Part shown: positions 26,989 through 35,243 of the stretch, piece after piece
Layout of the letters: each line of letters begins with the position of its first letter
Position numbering within the stretch: the first letter of the stretch is position 1
Source: Bacillus sp. sid0103
GTDB lineage: Bacteria > Bacillota > Bacilli > Bacillales_B > DSM-18226
Assembly (NCBI RefSeq): GCF_019219025.1
Contig: NZ_JAHUWN010000008.1
Coordinates: forward strand, 62,001-126,000
DNA length: 64,000 nt
Reading direction: 5' to 3'
The notes under the pieces: generated by a model
The model's input: the letters and a program-made list of their open reading frames with translations, nothing else
What the model was told of the DNA's origin: nothing
The model's database searches: none
Made by a program: the position numbers and the translations under genes

Positions 26989-28173
26989 ATGAGTAAGTTA
27001 AAAATTAGCTTGTCTGCATTGTTAGTGCTTGTCCTAGTGAGCCTGTTTGGCGCATTAGCTTCTGCAGCAGAATTTACACCTACGACCACAAATCCAGCAC
27101 CTGGCATTAACGTTGGGGACGTTGACAACTTTGGTAACCAAAACACACACAAAACCCATGGTAACTTCCAAAACAACACCAACTCTTGTGCGAACTGCCA
27201 TAGCACGCACAACGGGGAAGATGAAATGTTGTTAATGAAGAGTGGCGAATACGAACTTTGTATGTCCTGCCATGATGGCACAATGGGCTTCTATAACGTT
27301 ACAAAAGCAAGTGAAGCTGGTGTAATCGATTCACACGAAATGAGTGCATCCATGCACGATGTGAAATCAGAACTAACAGAAAAAGCAGCGCCTGGAGCAC
27401 TAAATAATAAATCTACTGGTACATTCGAATGCTCTAGTTGTCATAATCCACATGGTTCAGCTAACGATCGATTACTAAAGGAAACTGTTGCCGGTAAAAC
27501 ATATGCTAACACTTACAATGTCACTATCGTTGGTTATACAGAAACTATTGTTAAAACACCACTAGCAGTAGGGAATAAAGCAATTAAACTTAATTTAGTA
27601 GAAGATCCTGAATTTGCGGATATCAACAACAGCACGACTATGTCAGGATTAAAAATTTACAAATCAAATGGGATCTACAACAAACCTGCTGATGGGTTAA
27701 CTCAAGCACAGGTTTATGATTACAAATTGAATTACTCTGAATTCTGTGCAAGCTGTCATGATGATTACTTGAAAAATAGAGAAAATGGACCAAGGGCTGA
27801 TGGGGTACATTATACACATACAACCAATAGTACTAAGCAAGGTAGAAGCTGTACAGCCTGTCACTACGCACATGGTACAGATATTACTCTATTAAAAGAC
27901 ACAGCTGGTAAAACAATTGCCGATTTACAAAAACCAATTGCAGATGGCGGAAAAGGCTGGACTGAAGCACAAGCTAAAGCTTACATGAAAGAAGTAAGTC
28001 CTAAAGGTTCATCCTTGAAGAGATTTACAAACATGGCTGTATGTTGGGCTTGTCACCAATCTACACACCAAATTGCAAATACTCCAGGAACCACAAATTA
28101 TCCAAATACTACAGATTATAAAAACTACTTAGTTCCTGGTGGAGATTACTCAGGTAAATCGTTAATTAAATAA
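26989..28173 (+). CDS. Secreted hexaheme cytochrome with doubled CXXCH motifs (copy 2)
   Basis: 394 residues with signal peptide (~1-27, ASA-A junction) and six heme sites: CANCH, CMSCH, CSSCH, CASCH, CTACH, CWACH. Residues ~35-115 are almost identical to copy 1, including long stretches at DNA level, while the region between sites 3 and 4 and the C terminus differ. ATG 26989 follows GGGAGG (973-978); the in-frame ATG 26971 would place that site inside the gene. The tandem duplication includes the terminator. An extracellular electron carrier role is inferred. Confidence 0.88.
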   Translation: MSKLKISLSALLVLVLVSLFGALASAAEFTPTTTNPAPGINVGDVDNFGNQNTHKTHGNFQNNTNSCANCHSTHNGEDEMLLMKSGEYELCMSCHDGTMGFYNVTKASEAGVIDSHEMSASMHDVKSELTEKAAPGALNNKSTGTFECSSCHNPHGSANDRLLKETVAGKTYANTYNVTIVGYTETIVKTPLAVGNKAIKLNLVEDPEFADINNSTTMSGLKIYKSNGIYNKPADGLTQAQVYDYKLNYSEFCASCHDDYLKNRENGPRADGVHYTHTTNSTKQGRSCTACHYAHGTDITLLKDTAGKTIADLQKPIADGGKGWTEAQAKAYMKEVSPKGSSLKRFTNMAVCWACHQSTHQIANTPGTTNYPNTTDYKNYLVPGGDYSGKSLIK

Positions 28174-28182
28174 TTAAAAAAA

Positions 28183-28211
28183 GCTAACAAATAGCCCATC
28201 TATTTGTTAGC
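28183..28211 (+). other. Perfect 12-bp hairpin after hexaheme copy 2
   Basis: GCTAACAAATAG (183-194) and CTATTTGTTAGC (200-211) with a 5-base loop, directly after the stop codon and without a T run. It may protect the mRNA 3' end; a true terminator follows. Confidence 0.6.
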
Positions 28212-28230
28212 CCCACTAAAATTCACAGTA

Positions 28231-28266
28231 AACAAGGTGGCAATATCACTATTGTTACCTTGTTTT
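28231..28266 (+). terminator. Terminator after hexaheme copy 2
   Basis: AACAAGGT-CAATA and TATTG-ACCTTGTT stem with five T, nearly identical to the one at 26688. Confidence 0.8.
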
Positions 28267-28393
28267 TATTATGGCACCTGAGGATAAAAAGTGTCAAAAA
28301 TATTTAACTTAACGACGAAAATTAATGTTAATTCAGTTGATATAATTAATTATAGTTTTATACCTAATTCGTGAAAAGTAGAGGATGAATAGC

Positions 28394-30295
28394 ATGAAAA
28401 GGAAGAACTACAAACGAAAGCTAATCTCATTCATTGTTATTTGGAGCGTTGTTCTTAGTTCCCTCCTTTTTAGTTCTCCTGATAACATAGTTGTATTAGC
28501 ATCGGCTGATACTGAAATACAATTAGTATCACCGGAACAAGGAGCGGTGTTTAATGCTCCAACGGTTGAAATTATTGGAAGTATTTCGGATGAACTTACC
28601 CTAGCTAACAACCTTTTAATCAAGGTGTTTGAACAGATTGATGCTTCTTTACAGCCTATTGATATTACTGGCGATGGAAAGCTTACAATTGTACCACAAG
28701 AGAAATATGCAGACTTCACCTTTTCAAAAGAGTATAGTGAGGGAACTCATAAGATAACGTTTGTGGTTACTAACGAGGATGGTGTAAGCGCAAAGGTAGA
28801 TCAAACGTTTACAGTAGAGTCTGCTAGTGCAGAGCCAGCGAATAATTCTTCAGCAGCATCAGATAATGGAACAGCAGCCCCACTCCAACCATCACCTGAA
28901 GAAAGCGGCACAAGTCAAAATTCCACTTCAACAACTGCTGCGAGTCAAGTGTCATCCAAAGTAACGGATACTTCTCAACTAACGGTTGAGGAGGTCAGTA
29001 GGCCATATATGGCCCATATGTATCTTATTCCAAAGGGGAGCGAAAATAAGTACGAACCTGGAAAAGAAGTACCCAGCAGCTTTCTTCCTGCTGAGGATAT
29101 GACGAGAGTGCCATTGGATTACATGATATTAATAGATGTCAGAAGCAAGGAACCATTAACTAAAACTCAACCTTTGTTAACGTCATTTGGGAATTTTACA
29201 GGAAAGGAAGACTTAGTAAAAACCACTTTATTAACGGATAATCTTACATCCTATGTCTATACCTTTACGCCTGATAAAAGTTTTACGTTTAAAACAAGCT
29301 ATTATGTCTATGTAAGCCCCAAATTTTCAAGCGAATCGGGGAATGAAATTATCCCTAGATTCCTAAAATTTACGACTGTCAGTCAATATGAAGAATATCA
29401 ATTTCAGGCTGACAAAGGGGACAACGGGAAGGATTACAGGGATAACGACTATATCCATGGACCTTATTCCGTTGTCACTAATGCATGTGCCTTCTGCCAT
29501 AGTACTCACAACGGGACTAATGATTTTCTTATAAGTGGTGAAAAAGGATCAACCGAAAATGAATTGTGCATGGCATGCCATGATGGAACGGGGGCACCAA
29601 AGATAGAGGGAGATAATATTCACAGGAAACATTATCTAGATGATAGTGTTTCCTGTTCTAGCTGTCATGATCCTCATAATCCTGGGACGAAAGAGAATCC
29701 AAACAGTTTGCATAGTATTTCAGTTCCTGATAATAATGGCAGTCACTTTATGGCATACAATAAAGCGAGTTCAGCTGTCGGTAATGCTGATGACTTTTCA
29801 TTATGTTTGAGTTGTCATAATGGCAAAGAAGATACGATTAGTCAAAAACAAATCACAGATATTGAAAAATATTATAAAGAAGCAACGTTTATTGGCCAAT
29901 CGGGTCACAATATTAAAGCTTCTGATGATAGCGGCAGTTCATTAAACGGTCAACTTCCATGTGCTGAATGTCATGAAACGCATGGTTCCGAAAATCTAAA
30001 AATGCTAAGATCAGAGCTTGGAAACATAAAGCTCGCGGATGATTCGAAAAAATACATCTCATCTGGTGATACCTGGAATGCCGCCAATGAACGTGATTTT
30101 TGTTTGAAATGCCATAATCAATCTACGATAATATATGGTAAAACCGCATTATTCAAAGAAAAAGACGATCTTGATCAGCCTATTATTGGACACCGGCTTG
30201 ATGAAGATAAGGACGTAAGTTGTTCTTCATGCCATGGTGGTCAATCGAAATCATTTATTGAAGCGGCCCATTCACCTGGAAAATTATCGAAATAA
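28394..30295 (+). CDS. Exported heptaheme cytochrome with Ig-like N-terminal domains
   Basis: 633 residues from this start (ATG 28385 is the alternative; AGAGGA at 380-385 favours 28394). A long signal peptide ends about ALASA. Residues ~40-145 form an Ig-like domain (VSPEQGAVFNAPTVEIIGSIS ... HKITFVVTNEDG), followed by a Ser/Thr/Ala-rich linker, a second beta-rich domain resembling Ig-like folds (~195-340), and then seven heme sites in the C-terminal half: CAFCH, CMACH, CSSCH, CLSCH, CAECH, CLKCH, CSSCH. CAFCHSTHNG and ELCMACHDGT match the hexaheme proteins. The Ig-like part may attach the heme domain to the wall or a partner. No sortase signal. Confidence 0.85.
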   Translation: MKRKNYKRKLISFIVIWSVVLSSLLFSSPDNIVVLASADTEIQLVSPEQGAVFNAPTVEIIGSISDELTLANNLLIKVFEQIDASLQPIDITGDGKLTIVPQEKYADFTFSKEYSEGTHKITFVVTNEDGVSAKVDQTFTVESASAEPANNSSAASDNGTAAPLQPSPEESGTSQNSTSTTAASQVSSKVTDTSQLTVEEVSRPYMAHMYLIPKGSENKYEPGKEVPSSFLPAEDMTRVPLDYMILIDVRSKEPLTKTQPLLTSFGNFTGKEDLVKTTLLTDNLTSYVYTFTPDKSFTFKTSYYVYVSPKFSSESGNEIIPRFLKFTTVSQYEEYQFQADKGDNGKDYRDNDYIHGPYSVVTNACAFCHSTHNGTNDFLISGEKGSTENELCMACHDGTGAPKIEGDNIHRKHYLDDSVSCSSCHDPHNPGTKENPNSLHSISVPDNNGSHFMAYNKASSAVGNADDFSLCLSCHNGKEDTISQKQITDIEKYYKEATFIGQSGHNIKASDDSGSSLNGQLPCAECHETHGSENLKMLRSELGNIKLADDSKKYISSGDTWNAANERDFCLKCHNQSTIIYGKTALFKEKDDLDQPIIGHRLDEDKDVSCSSCHGGQSKSFIEAAHSPGKLSK

Positions 30296-30326
30296 AAAAC
30301 GAGAGGAAATTCTCTCAACTCGTTTC
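30296..30326 (+). terminator. Terminator after the heptaheme gene
   Basis: AACGAGAG ... CTCTC / CTCGTT hairpin with a short T-rich tail at the end of the cytochrome locus. Confidence 0.55.
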
Positions 30327-30510
30327 TTTCTATAATATTTTTTCATCCACTCCTGCTCAACATCAATCCTTCCTGAGCAGGTTTATTCTTTTTAATGACC
30401 AAACTTTGAAATTTAGGCTGTTCTCACGCTATAATGGTTAAGAATCTGAGGAGCGTTTTCAGAATAAAATACAACACAGGATATTTTTAATTTCTATAGA
30501 GGTGAAGATA

Positions 30511-31612
30511 ATGGAATTAGCAGAAATTCGTAATGAACTTGAAAAAACAGCTAAGAAATTAGCGGACTTTAGGGGGTCTCTTTGACCTTGAGAATAAAGA
30601 AGCAAGAATTGCTGAATTAGATGATGAGATGCTCCAGCCTGAATTTTGGAATGATCAGCAGGCAGCGCAGACAGTCATTAGTGAAGCAAATGGATTAAAG
30701 GATCAGGTCAATGAATTTTATGAACTGAATAATAGCTTTGAGAACTTGGAATTAACCTATGAACTGGTCAAAGAAGAAAGTGATGAAGAATTGCGTGCTG
30801 AGTTGGAGGATGAACTTCAACAGCTAACAGCGCGTTTGAGTCAATTTGAACTGCAGCTTCTCCTAAGCGAGGAGTACGATAAAAATAATGCGATTTTGGA
30901 ACTTCACCCGGGTGCTGGTGGAACAGAATCACAAGACTGGGGCTCGATGCTGCTTCGGATGTATACTCGTTGGGCAGAGAAAAAGGGCTTTAAGGTCGAG
31001 ACACTTGATTACTTGCCTGGTGATGAAGCGGGAATTAAGAGTGTTACACTTGCAATTAAAGGGCATAATGCGTATGGCTACTTAAAAGCGGAAAAAGGGG
31101 TTCACCGTCTCGTTCGGATTTCACCTTTTGATGCCTCAGGCCGACGCCATACCTCTTTCGTTTCTTGTGAAGTTATGCCTGAATTTAATGAGGAAATTCA
31201 AGTGGATATCCGTACTGAGGATCTAAAAATTGATACGTATCGTGCAACAGGAGCGGGTGGACAGCATATCAATACTACTGATTCGGCTGTCCGGATTACC
31301 CACCTGCCAACAGGTGTGGTGGTAACGTGCCAATCCGAACGCTCACAGATTAAAAACCGTGAAGCCGCCATGAAGATGTTGAAATCTAAGTTGTATCAAT
31401 TGGAAATTGAGCGCCAGGAACAAGAACTGCTCGAAATTCGCGGCGAACAGAAAGAAATCGGCTGGGGAAGTCAAATCCGTTCTTACGTTTTCCATCCGTA
31501 TTCAATGGTGAAAGATCACCGCACTAGCACAGAAAGCGGGAATGTTCAGGCCGTTATGGACGGAGATTTGGACCAGTTTATTAATGCGTATCTAAGATCG
31601 AGAATTTCGTAA
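30511..31612 (+). CDS. prfB: Peptide chain release factor 2, with programmed +1 frameshift
   Basis: Terminates translation at UGA and UAA. The gene is in two frames: 24 codons from ATG 30511 to CTT at 580-582, then an in-frame TGA (583-585); moving one base forward (GAC at 584) joins the main frame to the stop at 31612, for 366 residues, the B. subtilis length. The classic signals are present: an internal AGGGGG (571-576) just before CTT-TGA-C. The main frame has the GGQ loop in [17 protein letters not shown] and the SPF motif (RISPFDASG) that reads UGA. The frameshift senses RF2 level. Not a pseudogene. Confidence 0.97.
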
Positions 31613-31632
31613 TATGATTTGAAACATAAAAA

Positions 31633-31674
31633 AGAAAAGCCTTTGCCGACCAATTCGGCAAAGGCTTTTCTTTT
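31633..31674 (+). terminator. prfB terminator
   Basis: AAAAGCCTTTGCCGA and TCGGCAAAGGCTTTT form a perfect 15-bp stem with T-rich tail. Confidence 0.9.
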
Positions 31675-31921
31675 GGGATTTATATGCCGATTATTCATAT
31701 TTTTAATACATTTAATGATCATTTTTTTTGCCAAAACAATCGCTAAATGTACGAATGGGAACAATCCTTATAAAAACTAGTTGATTGACAAATGCTAAGA
31801 GAAATTTTAGTCCTTTACCACGTCAACTTAATGCCGTTTACACTAAAATTTGCCCGTGCTATACTCACTTTCGGTGTGAAAAAAGCAGTTAAAAGAAAGA
31901 TACTTTGAGGAGAATAGCTTT

Positions 31922-32788
31922 ATGAATATATTGAGTAATTTAACACAAACTTATCCGAAAATGAGAATAGCAGTCGATTATCTTTTCGTATTAATTGGCG
32001 CAGGCATCATTGCTCTTGCCTTTAACGTTTTTTTACTTCCAAACCAAGTGGCCTCAGGCGGAGTCAGCGGCATTAGTACGATTCTGAAATCGGTGCTAGG
32101 GTGGGAACCAGCCTACGTACAGTGGGCATTTAATATTCCCTTATTTATAGCTGGCGTTGTCTTGTTAGGAAAGCATTTTGGTGTAAAAACCCTTGTGGGA
32201 ACGATTTTTTTACCATTTATTGTTTTCTTTACCAAAAATTTAGAGCCTTGGACGAATGACGCCCTCCTAGGGGCTTTGTTTGGGGGAATTGGTGTAGGGC
32301 TTGGTCTCGGCATCGTGTTTAGGGGGAAGGCATCGACTGGAGGAACAGACCTTTTAGCTCAAATCATTAATAAATATACAGGCTTTACGCTCGGCCGATG
32401 CGTTGTTATGATCGATGGATTAATCGTATTTGCAGCTTCAATTGTGTTTGATATCGAAAAGGGGTTGTATGCCTTAATTGCCCTTTATGTAACAAGCAAA
32501 ACAATTGACCTGATTCAGGTAGGCTTTGGCCGGTCAAAAATGGCGATGATTATAACAGATAAACAAGAAGAAGTTCGTGAAGGAATTTTGAATAAAATTG
32601 ACCGTGGTGTGACAAAACTATCAGCATATGGTGGTTTTACTGACCATGAACGGCCAGTTCTGATGTGCGTTGTTGATCAATCAGAGTTCACTAAATTGAA
32701 ACAATTGGTTAAAGCCCTTGACCCATCGGCATTTGTGGTCGTTATGGATGCTGCTGAGGTGTTAGGCGAGGGTTTCAAACGGGCGTAG
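31922..32788 (+). CDS. yvjA: YitT family membrane protein YvjA
   Basis: Function unknown. 288 residues: about five or six hydrophobic segments in the first 190 residues (YitT/DUF161 family; motifs LPNQVASGGVSGIST ~39-53 and RGKASTGGTDLLAQI ~134-148), then a soluble DUF2179 domain (~220-285). Placement between prfB and cccB is as for yvjA in B. subtilis, which supports the symbol. Confidence 0.85.
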   Translation: MNILSNLTQTYPKMRIAVDYLFVLIGAGIIALAFNVFLLPNQVASGGVSGISTILKSVLGWEPAYVQWAFNIPLFIAGVVLLGKHFGVKTLVGTIFLPFIVFFTKNLEPWTNDALLGALFGGIGVGLGLGIVFRGKASTGGTDLLAQIINKYTGFTLGRCVVMIDGLIVFAASIVFDIEKGLYALIALYVTSKTIDLIQVGFGRSKMAMIITDKQEEVREGILNKIDRGVTKLSAYGGFTDHERPVLMCVVDQSEFTKLKQLVKALDPSAFVVVMDAAEVLGEGFKRA

Positions 32789-32839
32789 AATTGGTATAAT
32801 AGGGCATCGGTGGTAATATTTTCTGAAGGAGGTATTGCA

Positions 32840-33178
32840 TTGAAGAAGAAGTTGTTAACATTGTTAATGGGTACTGCATTTGTGATGGGACTAGCTGCAT
32901 GCGGAGGCAACGACAATGGAAAAGACACAGGAAAAGACACAGGTACGGACACAGCAACCAATGATGCAGGAGCGAAGATATTTGATCAAAAATGCTCCAG
33001 TTGTCATGGTGGCGATCTTACGGGTGGTATGGGACCAAATCTAACAAAGGTTGGCTCAAAGTACTCTAAAGACGAAATATTAAATATTATTAATAATGGT
33101 AGAGGCCAAATGCCAGCAAAGGTAGTAACCGGCAATGATGCTGAGCAAGTAGCAGAGTGGCTCGCAGCCAAGAAATAA
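32840..33178 (+). CDS. cccB: Cytochrome c-551 lipoprotein CccB
   Basis: Small membrane-anchored monoheme cytochrome. 112 residues, identical in length to B. subtilis CccB. The N terminus is a lipoprotein signal with lipobox LAAC (cysteine ~19), then a Gly/Asp/Thr-rich tether and one CSSCH heme site followed by [12 protein letters not shown] and the axial methionine in RGQMPAK. Start is the TTG at 32840 with GAAGGAGG upstream; the longer frame from 32810 would destroy the signal peptide. It might exchange electrons with the multiheme cytochromes, but it is part of the conserved backbone. Confidence 0.93.
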   Translation: MKKKLLTLLMGTAFVMGLAACGGNDNGKDTGKDTGTDTATNDAGAKIFDQKCSSCHGGDLTGGMGPNLTKVGSKYSKDEILNIINNGRGQMPAKVVTGNDAEQVAEWLAAKK

Positions 33179-33189
33179 AAGTCTCAAGA

Positions 33190-33226
33190 TGCGTTCTGTT
33201 TATAAAAAACAGGGCGCTTTTTTTTT
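33190..33226 (+). terminator. cccB terminator
   Basis: GCGTTCTGTTT and AAACAGGGCGC arms followed by a run of nine T. Confidence 0.85.
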
Positions 33227-33427
33227 GCAGACAATGAAAAAATTGTCGGGTTTTGTAATTCTTTGAAAAGAAACTGTAATATTTTTACCGGTTTTTTTAG
33301 CAATTTATGATGTTATAATAAAATTATGCGAAATTATGCACGTACTTTTTGTTATCCTAGACTATTTTGCAAATAAATAAAGATTTTGTCGAAAAAAATC
33401 GAGAATCTTTAAATAAAGGTGATAAAA

Positions 33428-34114
33428 ATGATAGAACTACAAGATGTTTATAAAAAGTACCCTAATGGCGTTTCAGCCATTAATGGGATAGACGTCCGGA
33501 TCAACCAGGGCGAATTTGTCTATGTCGTCGGACCAAGTGGTGCCGGAAAATCGACCTTCATAAAAATGATGTACCGTGAAGAAGTTCCCACTTCAGGGAC
33601 GATCACTATGAATGGTGTAAACCTCGCAAAATTAAAAATGAAAAAGGTACCTATTTTTCGCCGGAATCTGGGTGTTGTCTTTCAAGACTTTAAACTGCTG
33701 CCGAGATTAACAGTCTATGAAAATGTGGCCTTTGCTTTAGAAGTTATTGAAGCCCAGCCAAAGGTTATTAAAAAACGAGTGATGGAAGTTCTCGACCTCG
33801 TTAACTTAAAGCATAAGATCAAAATGCTGCCGTCCGAGCTTTCAGGCGGGGAGCAACAACGTGTTTCGATTGCCCGCTCAATCGTCAATTCGCCGAAAGT
33901 CGTAATTGCGGACGAGCCTACCGGAAACCTTGACCCTGAAACATCATGGGAAATCATGAAAATATTTGAAGAGATTAATTCAAGAGGTACGACTATTATT
34001 ATGGCAACCCATAACCGAGAGATTGTTAATACATTGATGCATCGTGTGATTGCCATTGAAGGCGGAAAAATCGTGCGTGATGATGAAAGAGGTGAATACG
34101 GTTATGAAAATTAG
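33428..34114 (+). CDS. ftsE: Cell division ABC transporter ATPase FtsE
   Basis: Cytosolic ATPase of FtsEX, which gates peptidoglycan hydrolases during elongation or division. 228 residues as in B. subtilis. Walker A VGPSGAGKSTF (~34-44), signature LSGGEQQRVSIARS (~137-150), Walker B VVIADEPTGNLDP (~158-170). ATG 33428 is preferred to the GTG at 33419 because AAAGGTG (415-421) is its ribosome site. ftsX overlaps the end by 11 bp. Confidence 0.96.
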   Translation: MIELQDVYKKYPNGVSAINGIDVRINQGEFVYVVGPSGAGKSTFIKMMYREEVPTSGTITMNGVNLAKLKMKKVPIFRRNLGVVFQDFKLLPRLTVYENVAFALEVIEAQPKVIKKRVMEVLDLVNLKHKIKMLPSELSGGEQQRVSIARSIVNSPKVVIADEPTGNLDPETSWEIMKIFEEINSRGTTIIMATHNREIVNTLMHRVIAIEGGKIVRDDERGEYGYEN

Positions 34115-34997
34115 AACAATTGGCCGTCACTCTCGAGATAGTTTAAAGAATATCAGTAGAAATGGCTGGATGACTTTTGCATCCGTAAGTGCTGTTACCG
34201 TTACCTTGATTTTAGTTGGTGTCTTTTTCGTTATTATGATGAATCTGAACAGAGTAGCGCAAACCATTGAAGATGATGTGCAAATTCGCGTTCATATCGA
34301 TGTTGCTGCAAACGCACAGGATCAGCAAAAATTAAAAACTGATATTGAAAGTATGCCTGAAGTAAAAAGTGTCACTTTCTCCTCCAAACAGAATGAACTA
34401 AACAATTTAGTGAATAGTCTTGGTGAAGAAGGTAAGTCGTTTAAACTTTTTGAACAGGACAATCCCTTAAACGATGTATTTATCGTTAAAACTAAAAAAC
34501 CAACAGATACGATGCAAGTAGCTGAACAAATCAAAAAATCGAATTATGTTGCCAAGGTAAAGTATGGCCAAGGCAAGGTGGAAAAATTATTTAAGTTTAT
34601 TAAAGCAAGCCGCAACGTTGGAGTGGTATTGATAATCGGCTTATTCTTTACGGCTATTTTCTTAATCTCTAATACAATTAAAATTACGATTATTGCAAGA
34701 CGCAGAGAGATTAAGATTATGAGATTAGTAGGAGCAACGAATACATTTATCCGTTGGCCGTTCTTCTTAGAAGGACTATGGCTTGGTATAATTGGGTCGA
34801 TTTTACCAATTATCTTAATTTCAATTGCCTACTATCGTGCTTATGATTATATTGGCCCAAGGCTTGAAGGTACTTTTATCAAGGTTCTTCCATTTGACCC
34901 ATTTATGTACCAAGTTTCCGGCATTCTGATTTTAATGGGTGCACTGATTGGAATTTGGGGAAGCTTAATGTCCGTTAGAAAATTCTTAAAGGTATAA
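34104..34997 (+). CDS. ftsX: Cell division protein FtsX
   Basis: Membrane partner of FtsE, 297 residues. A first helix (~22-46) follows the basic N terminus (RHSRDSLKNISRNGWMTFAS), then an extracellular loop (~50-165) that binds the hydrolase or its activator, and three more helices (~170-195, 218-245, 268-288). Start ATG 34104 lies inside the ftsE end with AGAGGTG upstream. Confidence 0.96.
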   Translation: MKIRTIGRHSRDSLKNISRNGWMTFASVSAVTVTLILVGVFFVIMMNLNRVAQTIEDDVQIRVHIDVAANAQDQQKLKTDIESMPEVKSVTFSSKQNELNNLVNSLGEEGKSFKLFEQDNPLNDVFIVKTKKPTDTMQVAEQIKKSNYVAKVKYGQGKVEKLFKFIKASRNVGVVLIIGLFFTAIFLISNTIKITIIARRREIKIMRLVGATNTFIRWPFFLEGLWLGIIGSILPIILISIAYYRAYDYIGPRLEGTFIKVLPFDPFMYQVSGILILMGALIGIWGSLMSVRKFLKV

Positions 34998-35077
34998 GCA
35001 GAAAACGCTGAAATGTCCGTATCAGGGCAGCAATTTCTGCGCTTACGTCGAAGGATTTACGTATGTATCTTATTAAG

Positions 35078-35112
35078 TCAGGAAGGATGCTATCATATCC
35101 TTCCTGATTTAT
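35078..35112 (+). terminator. ftsEX terminator
   Basis: TCAGGAAGGAT (078-088) and ATCCTTCCTGA (097-107) form a perfect 11-bp stem; the tail TTTATT is short. Confidence 0.65.
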
Positions 35113-35243
35113 TGTTGCCGTCCGACCTATTCCTAGAATAGACGCGTGAGTCACTCAAAATGTTTTTGTACAACAACATTCGTCCACAAACAGATAAACA
35201 TGATTTACCTGTACATAGAATGAAAGGGAGGAGTAACCGGAAA

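Noticed and set aside
25527..28173. Assembly artefact as explanation of the duplicated hexaheme genes
   Set aside because: The copies differ in signal peptide, middle and C terminus and in their leaders, so they are true paralogues.
30511..30585. prfB as a pseudogene broken by an early stop
   Set aside because: The stop is the regulated UGA of the RF2 frameshift, with slip site and internal ribosome-like sequence intact.
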